From CAYOWK01 sp964407665 (GTDB lineage Bacteria > Pseudomonadota > Alphaproteobacteria > Caulobacterales > Hyphomonadaceae): 64,000 nt of DNA. The notes beneath the pieces were generated by a model that saw nothing but the letters and a program-made list of their open reading frames with translations, was not told where the DNA came from and did not search any database. Below, one piece after another: positions 34,478 through 41,882 of the stretch (position 1 is its first letter; every line of letters starts with the position of its first letter). The position numbers and the translations under genes are program-made. Where the stretch lies: positions 1-64,000 of the forward strand of contig CAYOWK010000020.1 in the NCBI GenBank assembly GCA_964407665.1, in the 5' to 3' direction.

Positions 34478-35182
34478 TTGACCGTCCAGCACCTCGCGCT
34501 CGCAGCGCTTGCTCTCGCTTTCGTGACAGGCTGCGGCCCTGCCCAGTCCAATCAGGCCGCCGTTGAGGACGTGACCACCGTGATCGAGGAAGAACCGGCG
34601 CCCGTCGTCGTCATGCTGGGCGACAGTCTGACCGCCGGCTTCAACCTGCCGCCGGAAGCCGCCCTCCCCGATGCGCTGTCGCGGGCGCTGGCGGACAAGG
34701 GCGTGGCGGCCCAGCTGGTCAATGCCGGGGTTTCGGGCGACACGACGGCGGACGGTCTCAACCGCTACGATTTCAGCGTCACCGGCAGCGGGGCCAGCAT
34801 GCTGGTGCTGGCGCTGGGGGCGAATGATTTTCTCAACGGCTTCCCGCCGGAGGTTCCAAGGGAGAACCTCGCCGCCATCCTGACCAAGGCGCGCGACGCC
34901 GGCCTGCCCGTGGCGCTGGTCGGGGTGACAGTTCCCGAGGGCGCGGCGATTTCGGATGATCGCGAGGCCGCCTACGCCGCCATTTATCCGGAACTGGCCG
35001 CGGAATTCGGCGTGCCGGTGTTTCCCGACATGCTGGGCGCGATTGCGGGACAGCCGCAGTTCCTGATGCAGGATGGTGTTCACCCGACTGCCGCCGGGGT
35101 CGAGAAGGTGGCTCAGCCGCTCGCGGAGTTTCTGGCGCCGCTGATCACGGATCTGGAAGTCGAGACGCCCGAGGGTTTGTAG
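34478..35182 (+). CDS. tesA: TesA-like SGNH lysophospholipase/thioesterase, predicted lipoprotein
   Basis: A 234-residue SGNH hydrolase. The TTG at 34478 is chosen because GGAGAAG lies 7 bp upstream and it gives a short lipoprotein leader (TVQHLALAALALAFVTGC, acceptor Cys19). Block I is MLGDSLTAGF with nucleophile Ser50. The Gly block is VNAGVSGDTT, the Asn block LALGANDFL, and the Asp/His pair sits in DGVHPTAAG. TesA enzymes hydrolyse acyl esters and thioesters in the periplasm. A lipid anchor would hold it at the membrane beside YbbAP. It is divergent from the ybbAP-like pair and its 3' end overlaps the next minus-strand gene by 70 bp. Confidence 0.93.
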   Translation: MTVQHLALAALALAFVTGCGPAQSNQAAVEDVTTVIEEEPAPVVVMLGDSLTAGFNLPPEAALPDALSRALADKGVAAQLVNAGVSGDTTADGLNRYDFSVTGSGASMLVLALGANDFLNGFPPEVPRENLAAILTKARDAGLPVALVGVTVPEGAAISDDREAAYAAIYPELAAEFGVPVFPDMLGAIAGQPQFLMQDGVHPTAAGVEKVAQPLAEFLAPLITDLEVETPEGL

Positions 35183-35778
35183 GGCCTGCCCTGGCGGTCC
35201 GGACGCAGGTCTGCCAGCTCGCTTGCCGGAAGCAAGAACCGGCGCTGTCCGGGGTTCAGAACCGCCGGACGCAGGAAGCGCGGCTCGTCAAAGCCCATGG
35301 CGTGAACGACCGTCGAGAAGAACGAGTTCGAGTTCCGGCCGAACCCCATGAACGGATAGGGCAGCCCTGCGCCGCCCTCGGGTCCCTCGCTGAGGGCGTT
35401 GACCCGGCGGAGCGCGGCGAGCGCAGGCTCCAGCGCCTCCTCTACGTCTCTCGCTGACAGCCCGTCGGCCATCACAGTTGCGCAGCCTGAGGCGAGGGCG
35501 CCCGAAAGGTCCCTGCTGCGCGGCTCGCAGCCATGCATGGGCATGAAGGTGCGCGGATGGCTGCGGGTGTCATAGCCGCGCAGACGGTCGGACGGGAGAT
35601 AACCGATGGGCTTGTGCCGCCAGACCCCGGAAGCGTGGTCAAGCCAGCTGGCCAGCCCGTTGATCTGGCGGACGGCCTGCCCGGACGGATCGGCGACGGT
35701 GATCATCCGGTGCGCCGCGACCGCGCTCCGGCGAGGGATGCGCAGTTCGGTCGCAGCGATGATCCAGCCTCTGCTCAT
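35113..35778 (-). CDS. Hypothetical protein
   Basis: A 221-residue protein when started at ATG 35778; the frame stays open to 35895. The segment SRGWIIAATELRIPRRSAVAAHRMITV leads into a mid-region with GCEPRSRDLSGALASGCATV. A conserved-looking GFGRNSNSFFSTVVHAMGF follows, whose NSNSF pattern suggests an active or binding site. No signal peptide or membrane helix was found. The last 70 bp overlap tesA tail-to-tail on the opposite strand, yet both frames look genuine. No family was recognised. Confidence 0.6.
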   Translation of the reverse strand: MSRGWIIAATELRIPRRSAVAAHRMITVADPSGQAVRQINGLASWLDHASGVWRHKPIGYLPSDRLRGYDTRSHPRTFMPMHGCEPRSRDLSGALASGCATVMADGLSARDVEEALEPALAALRRVNALSEGPEGGAGLPYPFMGFGRNSNSFFSTVVHAMGFDEPRFLRPAVLNPGQRRFLLPASELADLRPDRQGRPYKPSGVSTSRSVISGARNSASG

Positions 35779-35924
35779 GGGTCCATAGATGGCGCGTCTT
35801 CGGCCCGGCGCAAATCCCCGCGACACAGAAGCCGCCGCCCTTCCCCTCGGCAGGCCAATGTTGCAGGTTGCACGCAGAACGGCGCCGTCGGTCATGAGCG
35901 CTCGGGGTCAGACGGAGGAATACC

Positions 35925-37925
35925 ATGCGGCAGACCATGCGCACCGCCCTTGCGGCGATGGCCGGCGTTTCGCTTCTGGCCGTCGCCAGCTGCCAGACGC
36001 CGACCGAACCCGGCGCAGCGGCGCCCGCAGTCGCGCAAGTCGCCGCCCCCGCCGCCACGCCTTCGGCGCCTGTCCAGCAGGTTGCAGCAACCGGCGTGCA
36101 TCCCGGGGAGGCCGTCTACAAGCAGGCCTGCGCGACCTGCCATGATAACGCCGAGGCGACCCGCTCGCCGACGCGCGAAAACCTCAAGGGGATGAGCTTC
36201 CAGTTCGTCAACTACGCTCTCACCCAGGGCAAGATGAAGGACATGGGCGCGAGCCTCAGCCCTGACCAGCGCGCAGCCGTCGTCAGCTATGTCACCGGCC
36301 GCGACACCACGAAATCGGTCGACTGGGCGCCCGGGTTGATGTGCACCGGCGCGCGCGCAGCGGTCGATCTCGAAGGACCGGACGCCGCGACCTCGACCCA
36401 TTTCGGCTATGACAGCCGCAACACCCGCAAGCTGACCGCCGCGCAGTCCGGCCTGACCACCGCGAAGATGGGCGACATGGAGCTCGCCTGGTCGCTTGCC
36501 TTCCCGGACGCCACCACCATGCGCTCGCAGGGCGCGATCGTCGGCAAGAACCTGTTCTACCCCGTGACCGACGCCGGCAAGCTCTACGCGTTCGACCTGT
36601 CGGACCCGGCGAAGCCGTGCGTGCAGTGGGTCTATGCAACGCCGGGCGAAGCGCCGCTGCGCACCAGCGTCGCCTATGGCGTGCTGGCGGACGGAACGCC
36701 GCTGCTGGTGTTCTCGGGCATCGACTCCACCGTTCACGCAGTCGATCCGCGCACCGGCAAGGCGCTGTGGACCAAACCTGTCGGGTCCTACTCGCACTCG
36801 ATGACGACCGGCACGCCGAGCATCCTGAAGGATCGCGTGATCGTGCCCGTCGCGCAGTTCGAGATCTCGGTCGCCGCCGACAACAATCACGACTGCTGCA
36901 CCAACCACGGCTATGTGCTCTCGCTCGATCCCAAGACCGGCGCGCAGCAGTGGCGCTATGACACGATGGAGGACGCAACCGTCCTGCGGGATCGCGGCGA
37001 CGGCAAGCCGCTGAAGGGTCCCTCCGGCGCGCCGATCTGGAACTCGCCCTCCGTCGACGAAAAGCGCGGCCTCGTGTTCTTCGCGACCGGCGAGAGCAAT
37101 TCCCCGCCCGCTCACAAGAACACCAATGCGGTGATCGCGATCGACCTGAAGACCGGCAAGGAGAAGTGGTCCTTCCACGCCACTCCGAAGGACATCTTCA
37201 ATTCCGGTTGCGGCGCCAACCCGGCGAAGGAACGCCTCAACTGCGTCGGCCCGGACGAGACCGTCTATCGCGATGTCGACTTCGGCGCCTCGGTGATCCT
37301 CGGCAAGGCCAGCGACGGGACGGAGCTTCTCTATGCCGGCCAGAAATCGGGCTCGCTCTGGGCGTTTAACCCGGACACCGGCAAGGTCGTGTGGCGCACG
37401 CCGCTCGGCACCGGCGGCCCGCTGGGCGGCATCCACTGGGGCATCGCCTTCGACAATGACCTTGTCTACGCGCCGATCACGCAGGTCGGCCGCCCCATCG
37501 CGGGCGAATGGGAAGGCGATCCCAACATCAAGTCAGGGATCTATGCGCTCAATGCGAAGACCGGGAAGATCGTCTGGCAGTTCAATCCCGAACCGCCGCC
37601 GGGTACGCCAGCCCCTGTTCCAGGACAGCGCGGCGGCTGGCGCGGCAACATCCTGTCGGCGGCGCCGGCGGTGATCGATGGCGCAGTGGTGTCGGCAGCG
37701 CTGGACGGGACGGTCTACGTGAACGACGCGAAGACCGGGAAGCTGATCTGGTCCTACAACACCAATCGCGAGTTCGACGGTCTTAACGGCGTGAAGGGCA
37801 AGGGCGGCGCGATCGATTCCAACTCGATCACCGCGGCCAACGGCCTGCTCCTGGTCAACTCGGGCTATGGCATGTTCGGCCAGCAGGGCGGCAACATGCT
37901 TCTGGCGTTCAAGCCGAAGGACTGA
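35925..37925 (+). CDS. PQQ-type beta-propeller dehydrogenase-like lipoprotein with N-terminal cytochrome c domain (paralogue 1)
   Basis: A 666-residue protein. GGAGG precedes the ATG. The leader ends in a lipobox at Cys23 (AVASC), followed by an Ala/Pro linker. A cytochrome c domain has CATCH at residues 69-73 and possible Met ligands after it. The rest is a PQQ-like propeller with repeated DxxTGKxxW units (DPRTGKALWTKP, DLKTGKEKWSF, NPDTGKVVWRT, DAKTGKLIWSY) and a vicinal Cys pair in NNHDCCTNHG. Fusion of haem and propeller resembles polyvinyl-alcohol dehydrogenase-like quinohaemoproteins, though haem is N-terminal here. Substrate unknown. Confidence 0.88.
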   Translation: MRQTMRTALAAMAGVSLLAVASCQTPTEPGAAAPAVAQVAAPAATPSAPVQQVAATGVHPGEAVYKQACATCHDNAEATRSPTRENLKGMSFQFVNYALTQGKMKDMGASLSPDQRAAVVSYVTGRDTTKSVDWAPGLMCTGARAAVDLEGPDAATSTHFGYDSRNTRKLTAAQSGLTTAKMGDMELAWSLAFPDATTMRSQGAIVGKNLFYPVTDAGKLYAFDLSDPAKPCVQWVYATPGEAPLRTSVAYGVLADGTPLLVFSGIDSTVHAVDPRTGKALWTKPVGSYSHSMTTGTPSILKDRVIVPVAQFEISVAADNNHDCCTNHGYVLSLDPKTGAQQWRYDTMEDATVLRDRGDGKPLKGPSGAPIWNSPSVDEKRGLVFFATGESNSPPAHKNTNAVIAIDLKTGKEKWSFHATPKDIFNSGCGANPAKERLNCVGPDETVYRDVDFGASVILGKASDGTELLYAGQKSGSLWAFNPDTGKVVWRTPLGTGGPLGGIHWGIAFDNDLVYAPITQVGRPIAGEWEGDPNIKSGIYALNAKTGKIVWQFNPEPPPGTPAPVPGQRGGWRGNILSAAPAVIDGAVVSAALDGTVYVNDAKTGKLIWSYNTNREFDGLNGVKGKGGAIDSNSITAANGLLLVNSGYGMFGQQGGNMLLAFKPKD

Positions 37926-38114
37926 GGTCTCCCAAACGTGTGACTGGCTTTTCCGTCCTGCTGGCAACGAGAGGCTGGCGGGCGGAACGTTCTTGAGGTA
38001 TGCATGTTACACATGTCGGCCGCGCCATAGCGCCTGACCGGCCTGAAACACTGCCTGACCAGACACGACCCAAGACGACCAGAAGACTTCCAGAACACAT
38101 CAAGGAAACGCCCC

Positions 38115-38447
38115 ATGATCCACGTGAAAACAGCGCTCGCCGCGCTGGCCGCCGCCGCGTCTTTCGCGCCTGCAGCCCTCGCCGAAACCCCTGCCCACGC
38201 CACGTTTACGGTCGCCACATCCGACCTGAACCTCAATTCGGCCGAGGGCGCCCGCACGCTCCTCGACCGCATCCAGACGGCCGCCAACCGCAGCTGCAAG
38301 GACTGGTGGTCGGTTGTGCCGAACAACGAAATGAACTGCCGCCGCCAGACGGTCGCAGACACGGTCGATGGCCTCGACCTTCCGGCCCTCGACGCCGTCT
38401 ACGCCGAAGTCCGCGGCGACCGTACGGTTCTGGCCAGCGCAAAGTAA
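38115..38447 (+). CDS. UrcA family exported protein
   Basis: A 110-residue protein. AAGGAAA precedes the ATG. A cleavable signal peptide ends at ALAETPAHA. The mature part has the UrcA pattern TSDLNLNSAEGARTLLDRIQTAANRSCKDWW, with a second Cys in EMNCRRQTV that would pair with the first. UrcA proteins are common in sphingomonads and Caulobacterales and have no known activity. It sits between the two PQQ/cytochrome paralogues, on the same strand. Confidence 0.85.
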   Translation: MIHVKTALAALAAAASFAPAALAETPAHATFTVATSDLNLNSAEGARTLLDRIQTAANRSCKDWWSVVPNNEMNCRRQTVADTVDGLDLPALDAVYAEVRGDRTVLASAK

Positions 38448-38455
38448 CGACCTGC

Positions 38456-38486
38456 CTGTGGCGCGGAGCAGCCATCCGCGCCACAG
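38456..38486 (+). terminator. Stem-loop after the UrcA gene
   Basis: CTGTGGCGCGGA at 38456-38467 pairs perfectly with TCCGCGCCACAG at 38475-38486 (12 bp, 7-nt loop), 8 bp after the stop. No T-run follows, so terminator activity is uncertain. It could instead be a processing or stabilising structure. Confidence 0.5.
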
Positions 38487-38630
38487 CCCGGTCGTCGGCG
38501 GAGGCACGGAGCCGCGTCTCCGCGTGACAGGTTATCGCCTGACGTAGCGGCGCCGTTGACCCAGACGTCACCTCGGGCGCATGCTCCACACCGCAAGGCA
38601 GCCTTCAGAGCCGCCACCCGGGAGGACGAT

Positions 38631-40619
38631 ATGCCCACTACGCTCAACGCCGTCAGGCGCATGCCGCGCTGGCGGCTGCTTGCCGCCACAGCCCTGATCT
38701 CGGTGATCGCAGGCTGTGCTGCGTCCGGCCAGGATGCGCCGCCCGCGCCCGTCCTGCCGGTCGCCGAGGCCTCCGCAGGCCACAACATCATCGAAGCGGC
38801 CCAGACATCCGGCCCCCACCCGGGCGAAGCGATCTACAAGGCGCGCTGCGCGTCCTGCCACGACAATGCCGAGGCGACCCGTTCGCCCACGCGCGACACG
38901 CTCGCCCGCATGTCGTCGGGCCAGATCGTCAACGCCATGATCACCGGCAAGATGATGGCGCAGGCCGTCGGCATGACGTCCGGCCAGATCGACGACGTGG
39001 CGGGCTACCTGTCGGCTGCCGAGGCGGACAAGGACGCCGACAAGTGGATCGAGGCGATGGCCTGCCCCACGAACCGCCGCACGCCGAAGCTGGACGCCGC
39101 GCCCACTGTGGCAGGCTTCGGCTTCGACAAGGAGAACACGCGCCGCCTGACCTACAAGCAGGCCGGCCTCAAGAGCTCCGACTTCGGCGACATGGAGCTG
39201 GCCTGGGCGGTCGCCTTCCCCGCCGCCGTGACCATGCGCAGCCAGGCCGCAATCGTCGGCTCCTCGCTGTTCGTGCCGGTCGGCGAGAGCAACAACCGCC
39301 TGTTCGCCTTCGACATCTCGCAGCCCGCCAAGCCGTGCATCCAGTGGGTCTATGACGGCGGACGCACCCTGCGCTCCAGCGCCGGATTTGGCACGCTTCC
39401 AGATGGCCGCAAGGGTGTGATGGTCGGCGACATGGGCGGCTACGTTCACATGATCGACGCCAAGACCGGCAAGCGGATCTGGGAGACGCGCATCGGCCTC
39501 TTCGAGGGCTCGATCGTCACCGGCACGCCGGTGCTGTCGGGAGACAAGGTGTTCGCACCGTCCTCGCAGTTCGAGATCATGATGGCCGGCCAGGACAGCC
39601 ATGTGTGCTGCAAGATCCATGGCGGCGTGGTGGCGGTTGACGCCATCACCGGCGCGAAGGTCTGGGAAGGTCATACCATGCCGAACGCCGAGCCCATACG
39701 GGATCGCGGCGATGGCCAGATGCTGTGGGGCCCGGCCGGCGCGCCGATCTGGAACTCGCCGTCGATCGACCTGAAACGCAACCGTCTCTATGTCGGAACG
39801 GGCGAAGCCAACTCGATCAACGCCCATCCCAATACCGACGCGCTGATGGCGTTCGACCTCACCACCGGAAAAATCCTGTGGTCCTTCCAGGCGACAGCCA
39901 ATGACGTGTTCAACGTCGGCTGCGGACCGAAGGGCGGCGGCAAGAACTGCACCGCCGACACCGTCTTCCGCGATGTCGACTTTGGCGCCTCCACCATCCT
40001 GACCAAGGACCCCAGCGGGCGCGAACTCCTGCTTGCGGGCCAGAAGTCCGGCACGGTGTGGGCGATGAACCCCGACGACGGTTCGGTTATCTGGCGCCGC
40101 GACATCGGTACCGGCGGCCCGAATGGCGGCATCCACTGGGGCATCGCGTCGGATGACACTCACGTCTACGCTCCGATCAGCTATCCCGGCCGGTCCATTC
40201 CCGGACAGGAAGTCCCCGCCGACCTCAAGCCGGGCCTCTATGCGGTGAACCTCAAGGACGGGACCATCGACTGGAAGTTCGAGGCGGCGCCGGACTGTAC
40301 GGACGCACGCAAGAAGTTCGTGCCACGCTGCAATACGCTGTTCGGCCTCTCAGGCGCGCCTACCGTCATCGGCGACCACATCGTGCAGGGCGGCCTCGAC
40401 GGGCGCGTCTACATTGTCGAACGCAAGACCGGCAAACTTGTGCAGACGCTGGAAACCGCTCGCGACTTCGACACCATCAACGGCGTCAAGGGCAACGGGG
40501 CTTCGGTGGACAACGCCTCCATCGTCGCGGCCAACGGCCTTCTGATCCTGAACTCGGGATACGGCCTGTTCAGCCAGGGCGCCGGCAACGTGATGCTGGC
40601 GTTCAAGCCGAAAGGCTGA
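38631..40619 (+). CDS. PQQ-type beta-propeller dehydrogenase-like lipoprotein with N-terminal cytochrome c domain (paralogue 2)
   Basis: A 662-residue paralogue of the protein two genes upstream. The ATG at 38631 follows GGGAGGAC. The leader ends at Cys29 (VIAGC). The cytochrome site CASCH and the following DNAEATRSPTR are nearly identical to paralogue 1. So are the propeller segments GAPIWNSPSID, VFRDVDFGAS, GQKSGTVWAMNPDDGSVIWRRD and GGIHWGIA. A vicinal Cys pair is kept in SHVCCKIHG. It has an extra Cys pair in DCTDARKKFVPRCN. Differences outside the core suggest distinct substrates. It probably donates electrons to the respiratory chain through its haem. Confidence 0.88.
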   Translation: MPTTLNAVRRMPRWRLLAATALISVIAGCAASGQDAPPAPVLPVAEASAGHNIIEAAQTSGPHPGEAIYKARCASCHDNAEATRSPTRDTLARMSSGQIVNAMITGKMMAQAVGMTSGQIDDVAGYLSAAEADKDADKWIEAMACPTNRRTPKLDAAPTVAGFGFDKENTRRLTYKQAGLKSSDFGDMELAWAVAFPAAVTMRSQAAIVGSSLFVPVGESNNRLFAFDISQPAKPCIQWVYDGGRTLRSSAGFGTLPDGRKGVMVGDMGGYVHMIDAKTGKRIWETRIGLFEGSIVTGTPVLSGDKVFAPSSQFEIMMAGQDSHVCCKIHGGVVAVDAITGAKVWEGHTMPNAEPIRDRGDGQMLWGPAGAPIWNSPSIDLKRNRLYVGTGEANSINAHPNTDALMAFDLTTGKILWSFQATANDVFNVGCGPKGGGKNCTADTVFRDVDFGASTILTKDPSGRELLLAGQKSGTVWAMNPDDGSVIWRRDIGTGGPNGGIHWGIASDDTHVYAPISYPGRSIPGQEVPADLKPGLYAVNLKDGTIDWKFEAAPDCTDARKKFVPRCNTLFGLSGAPTVIGDHIVQGGLDGRVYIVERKTGKLVQTLETARDFDTINGVKGNGASVDNASIVAANGLLILNSGYGLFSQGAGNVMLAFKPKG

Positions 40620-40770
40620 GGCCCAAGGCCATAAGTTCCATGCACCGGGCCGCAAATCGAAGGTAGAGCGGTCCCGGGCGTGAGGGCTATCGCCAAACGA
40701 GACTGGAAAACGGGATGTCCGGATAGCCGGTCCGATCATCCACGGACGAGCCTGCGCCACCCCTGACGTT

Positions 40771-40786
40771 GCGTCAACATTGACGC
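40771..40786. promoter_or_regulatory. Perfect inverted repeat upstream of the alpha/beta hydrolase gene
   Basis: GCGTCAA-CA-TTGACGC is a 7+2+7 palindrome whose right end lies 49 bp before the hydrolase ATG. This is a plausible operator position. No regulator is encoded beside it. Confidence 0.45.
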
Positions 40787-40835
40787 GAGGGTGAAGCGAG
40801 GTTCATTGGCCGGACGCCCGCTCCGGAGACTCCCG

Positions 40836-41852
40836 ATGTCCGAACCGTCCGACAAGGTCGTGCGCGACCAGCCGCTTGAATTGCCGTCCGAGCAGGGACC
40901 GCTGGCCATCTATCGCGGCGCAACGCCGCCTGCTCCGAAATGGTTCGAGGACGCGGTGGCGGTCCCCTACGAGACCCGCTTCGTCGACTGCAAGGGCGCC
41001 CGCATCCACTATCAGCGCTGGGGCGACCGCACGAAGCCGGGCCTGCTGCTGGTGCACGGCAACGGCGCCCACGCCCACTGGTGGGATTTCATCGCCCCCT
41101 ACCTGATCGAGCACTACCACGTCGTGGCGCCGACGTTCTCGGGCATGGGCGACAGCGCCTGGCGCGACGCCTATTCGATGGACGTGTTCGCCGAGGAGCT
41201 TCTGGCGGTCTGCGATGACGCCGGCCTGTTCGCTCACGCTGAAAAGCCGATCATCGTCGCGCACTCGTTCGGCGGCTTTGTCGGCATCCTGACGGGCGCG
41301 GAGTATGGCGACCGGTTCACCGGCGTGGTCATCGTGGATTCGCCTGTGAACCCGCCCGACCGCAACCGGCGCGGCCCTCCGCCGGTGCGGGGCGGCAAGG
41401 TCTATCCCTCGCTGGAGGCCGCACTCGCCCGCTTCCGGCTGGCCCCGCCACAGCCGTGCGAGAACCACTACATCATGGACTACATCGCCCGCTGGTCGCT
41501 GGCGAAGCGGCCGATGGCCGACAATTCGGGCGACGGATGGGGCTGGAAGTTCGACCCGGCCATCTGGCAACGCTTCAAGGTCTCGCGCCCCCACGAGGAG
41601 CTGCTGAAGGCTACCCGTTGCCGGATCGCGCTGATGAAGGGCGACAAATCCGTGATCTGGGAGGACGATGTCGGCGACTACATGTGCAGCCTGTTGAACC
41701 GGCAGGTGCCGTTCATCGAGATCCCCGAAGCCCGCCACCACATAATGCTGGACCAGCCGCTGGCGTTCGTGGCGGCGCTGCGCACCCTGCTGCAGGAATG
41801 GCGGCACTCCGAGCCTGTGCGCGTGATCGAGACACGGTCCGCCGGGCTCTAG
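40836..41852 (+). CDS. Alpha/beta hydrolase
   Basis: A 338-residue soluble hydrolase. The ATG at 40836 follows CGGAGA. The oxyanion segment is LLVHGNGAHAHWW. The nucleophile elbow IVAHSFGGFVG carries the catalytic Ser, and the His lies in EARHHIMLDQP near the C-terminus. The acid is probably in MKGDKS. The cap region (about 180-260) is Pro/Arg-rich. No signal peptide is present, so it acts in the cytoplasm. The family covers esterases, epoxide hydrolases and haloalkane dehalogenases, so the substrate cannot be fixed. Confidence 0.9.
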   Translation: MSEPSDKVVRDQPLELPSEQGPLAIYRGATPPAPKWFEDAVAVPYETRFVDCKGARIHYQRWGDRTKPGLLLVHGNGAHAHWWDFIAPYLIEHYHVVAPTFSGMGDSAWRDAYSMDVFAEELLAVCDDAGLFAHAEKPIIVAHSFGGFVGILTGAEYGDRFTGVVIVDSPVNPPDRNRRGPPPVRGGKVYPSLEAALARFRLAPPQPCENHYIMDYIARWSLAKRPMADNSGDGWGWKFDPAIWQRFKVSRPHEELLKATRCRIALMKGDKSVIWEDDVGDYMCSLLNRQVPFIEIPEARHHIMLDQPLAFVAALRTLLQEWRHSEPVRVIETRSAGL

Positions 41853-41882
41853 GTTTCCAGAGCCGGCGGGTCGCAGGCGCGT

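Noticed and set aside
34303..34551. N-terminal extension of the YbbA-type ATPase
   Set aside because: It would overlap the tesA start and leader and has no ABC-family similarity; the family length fits the TTG at 34302.
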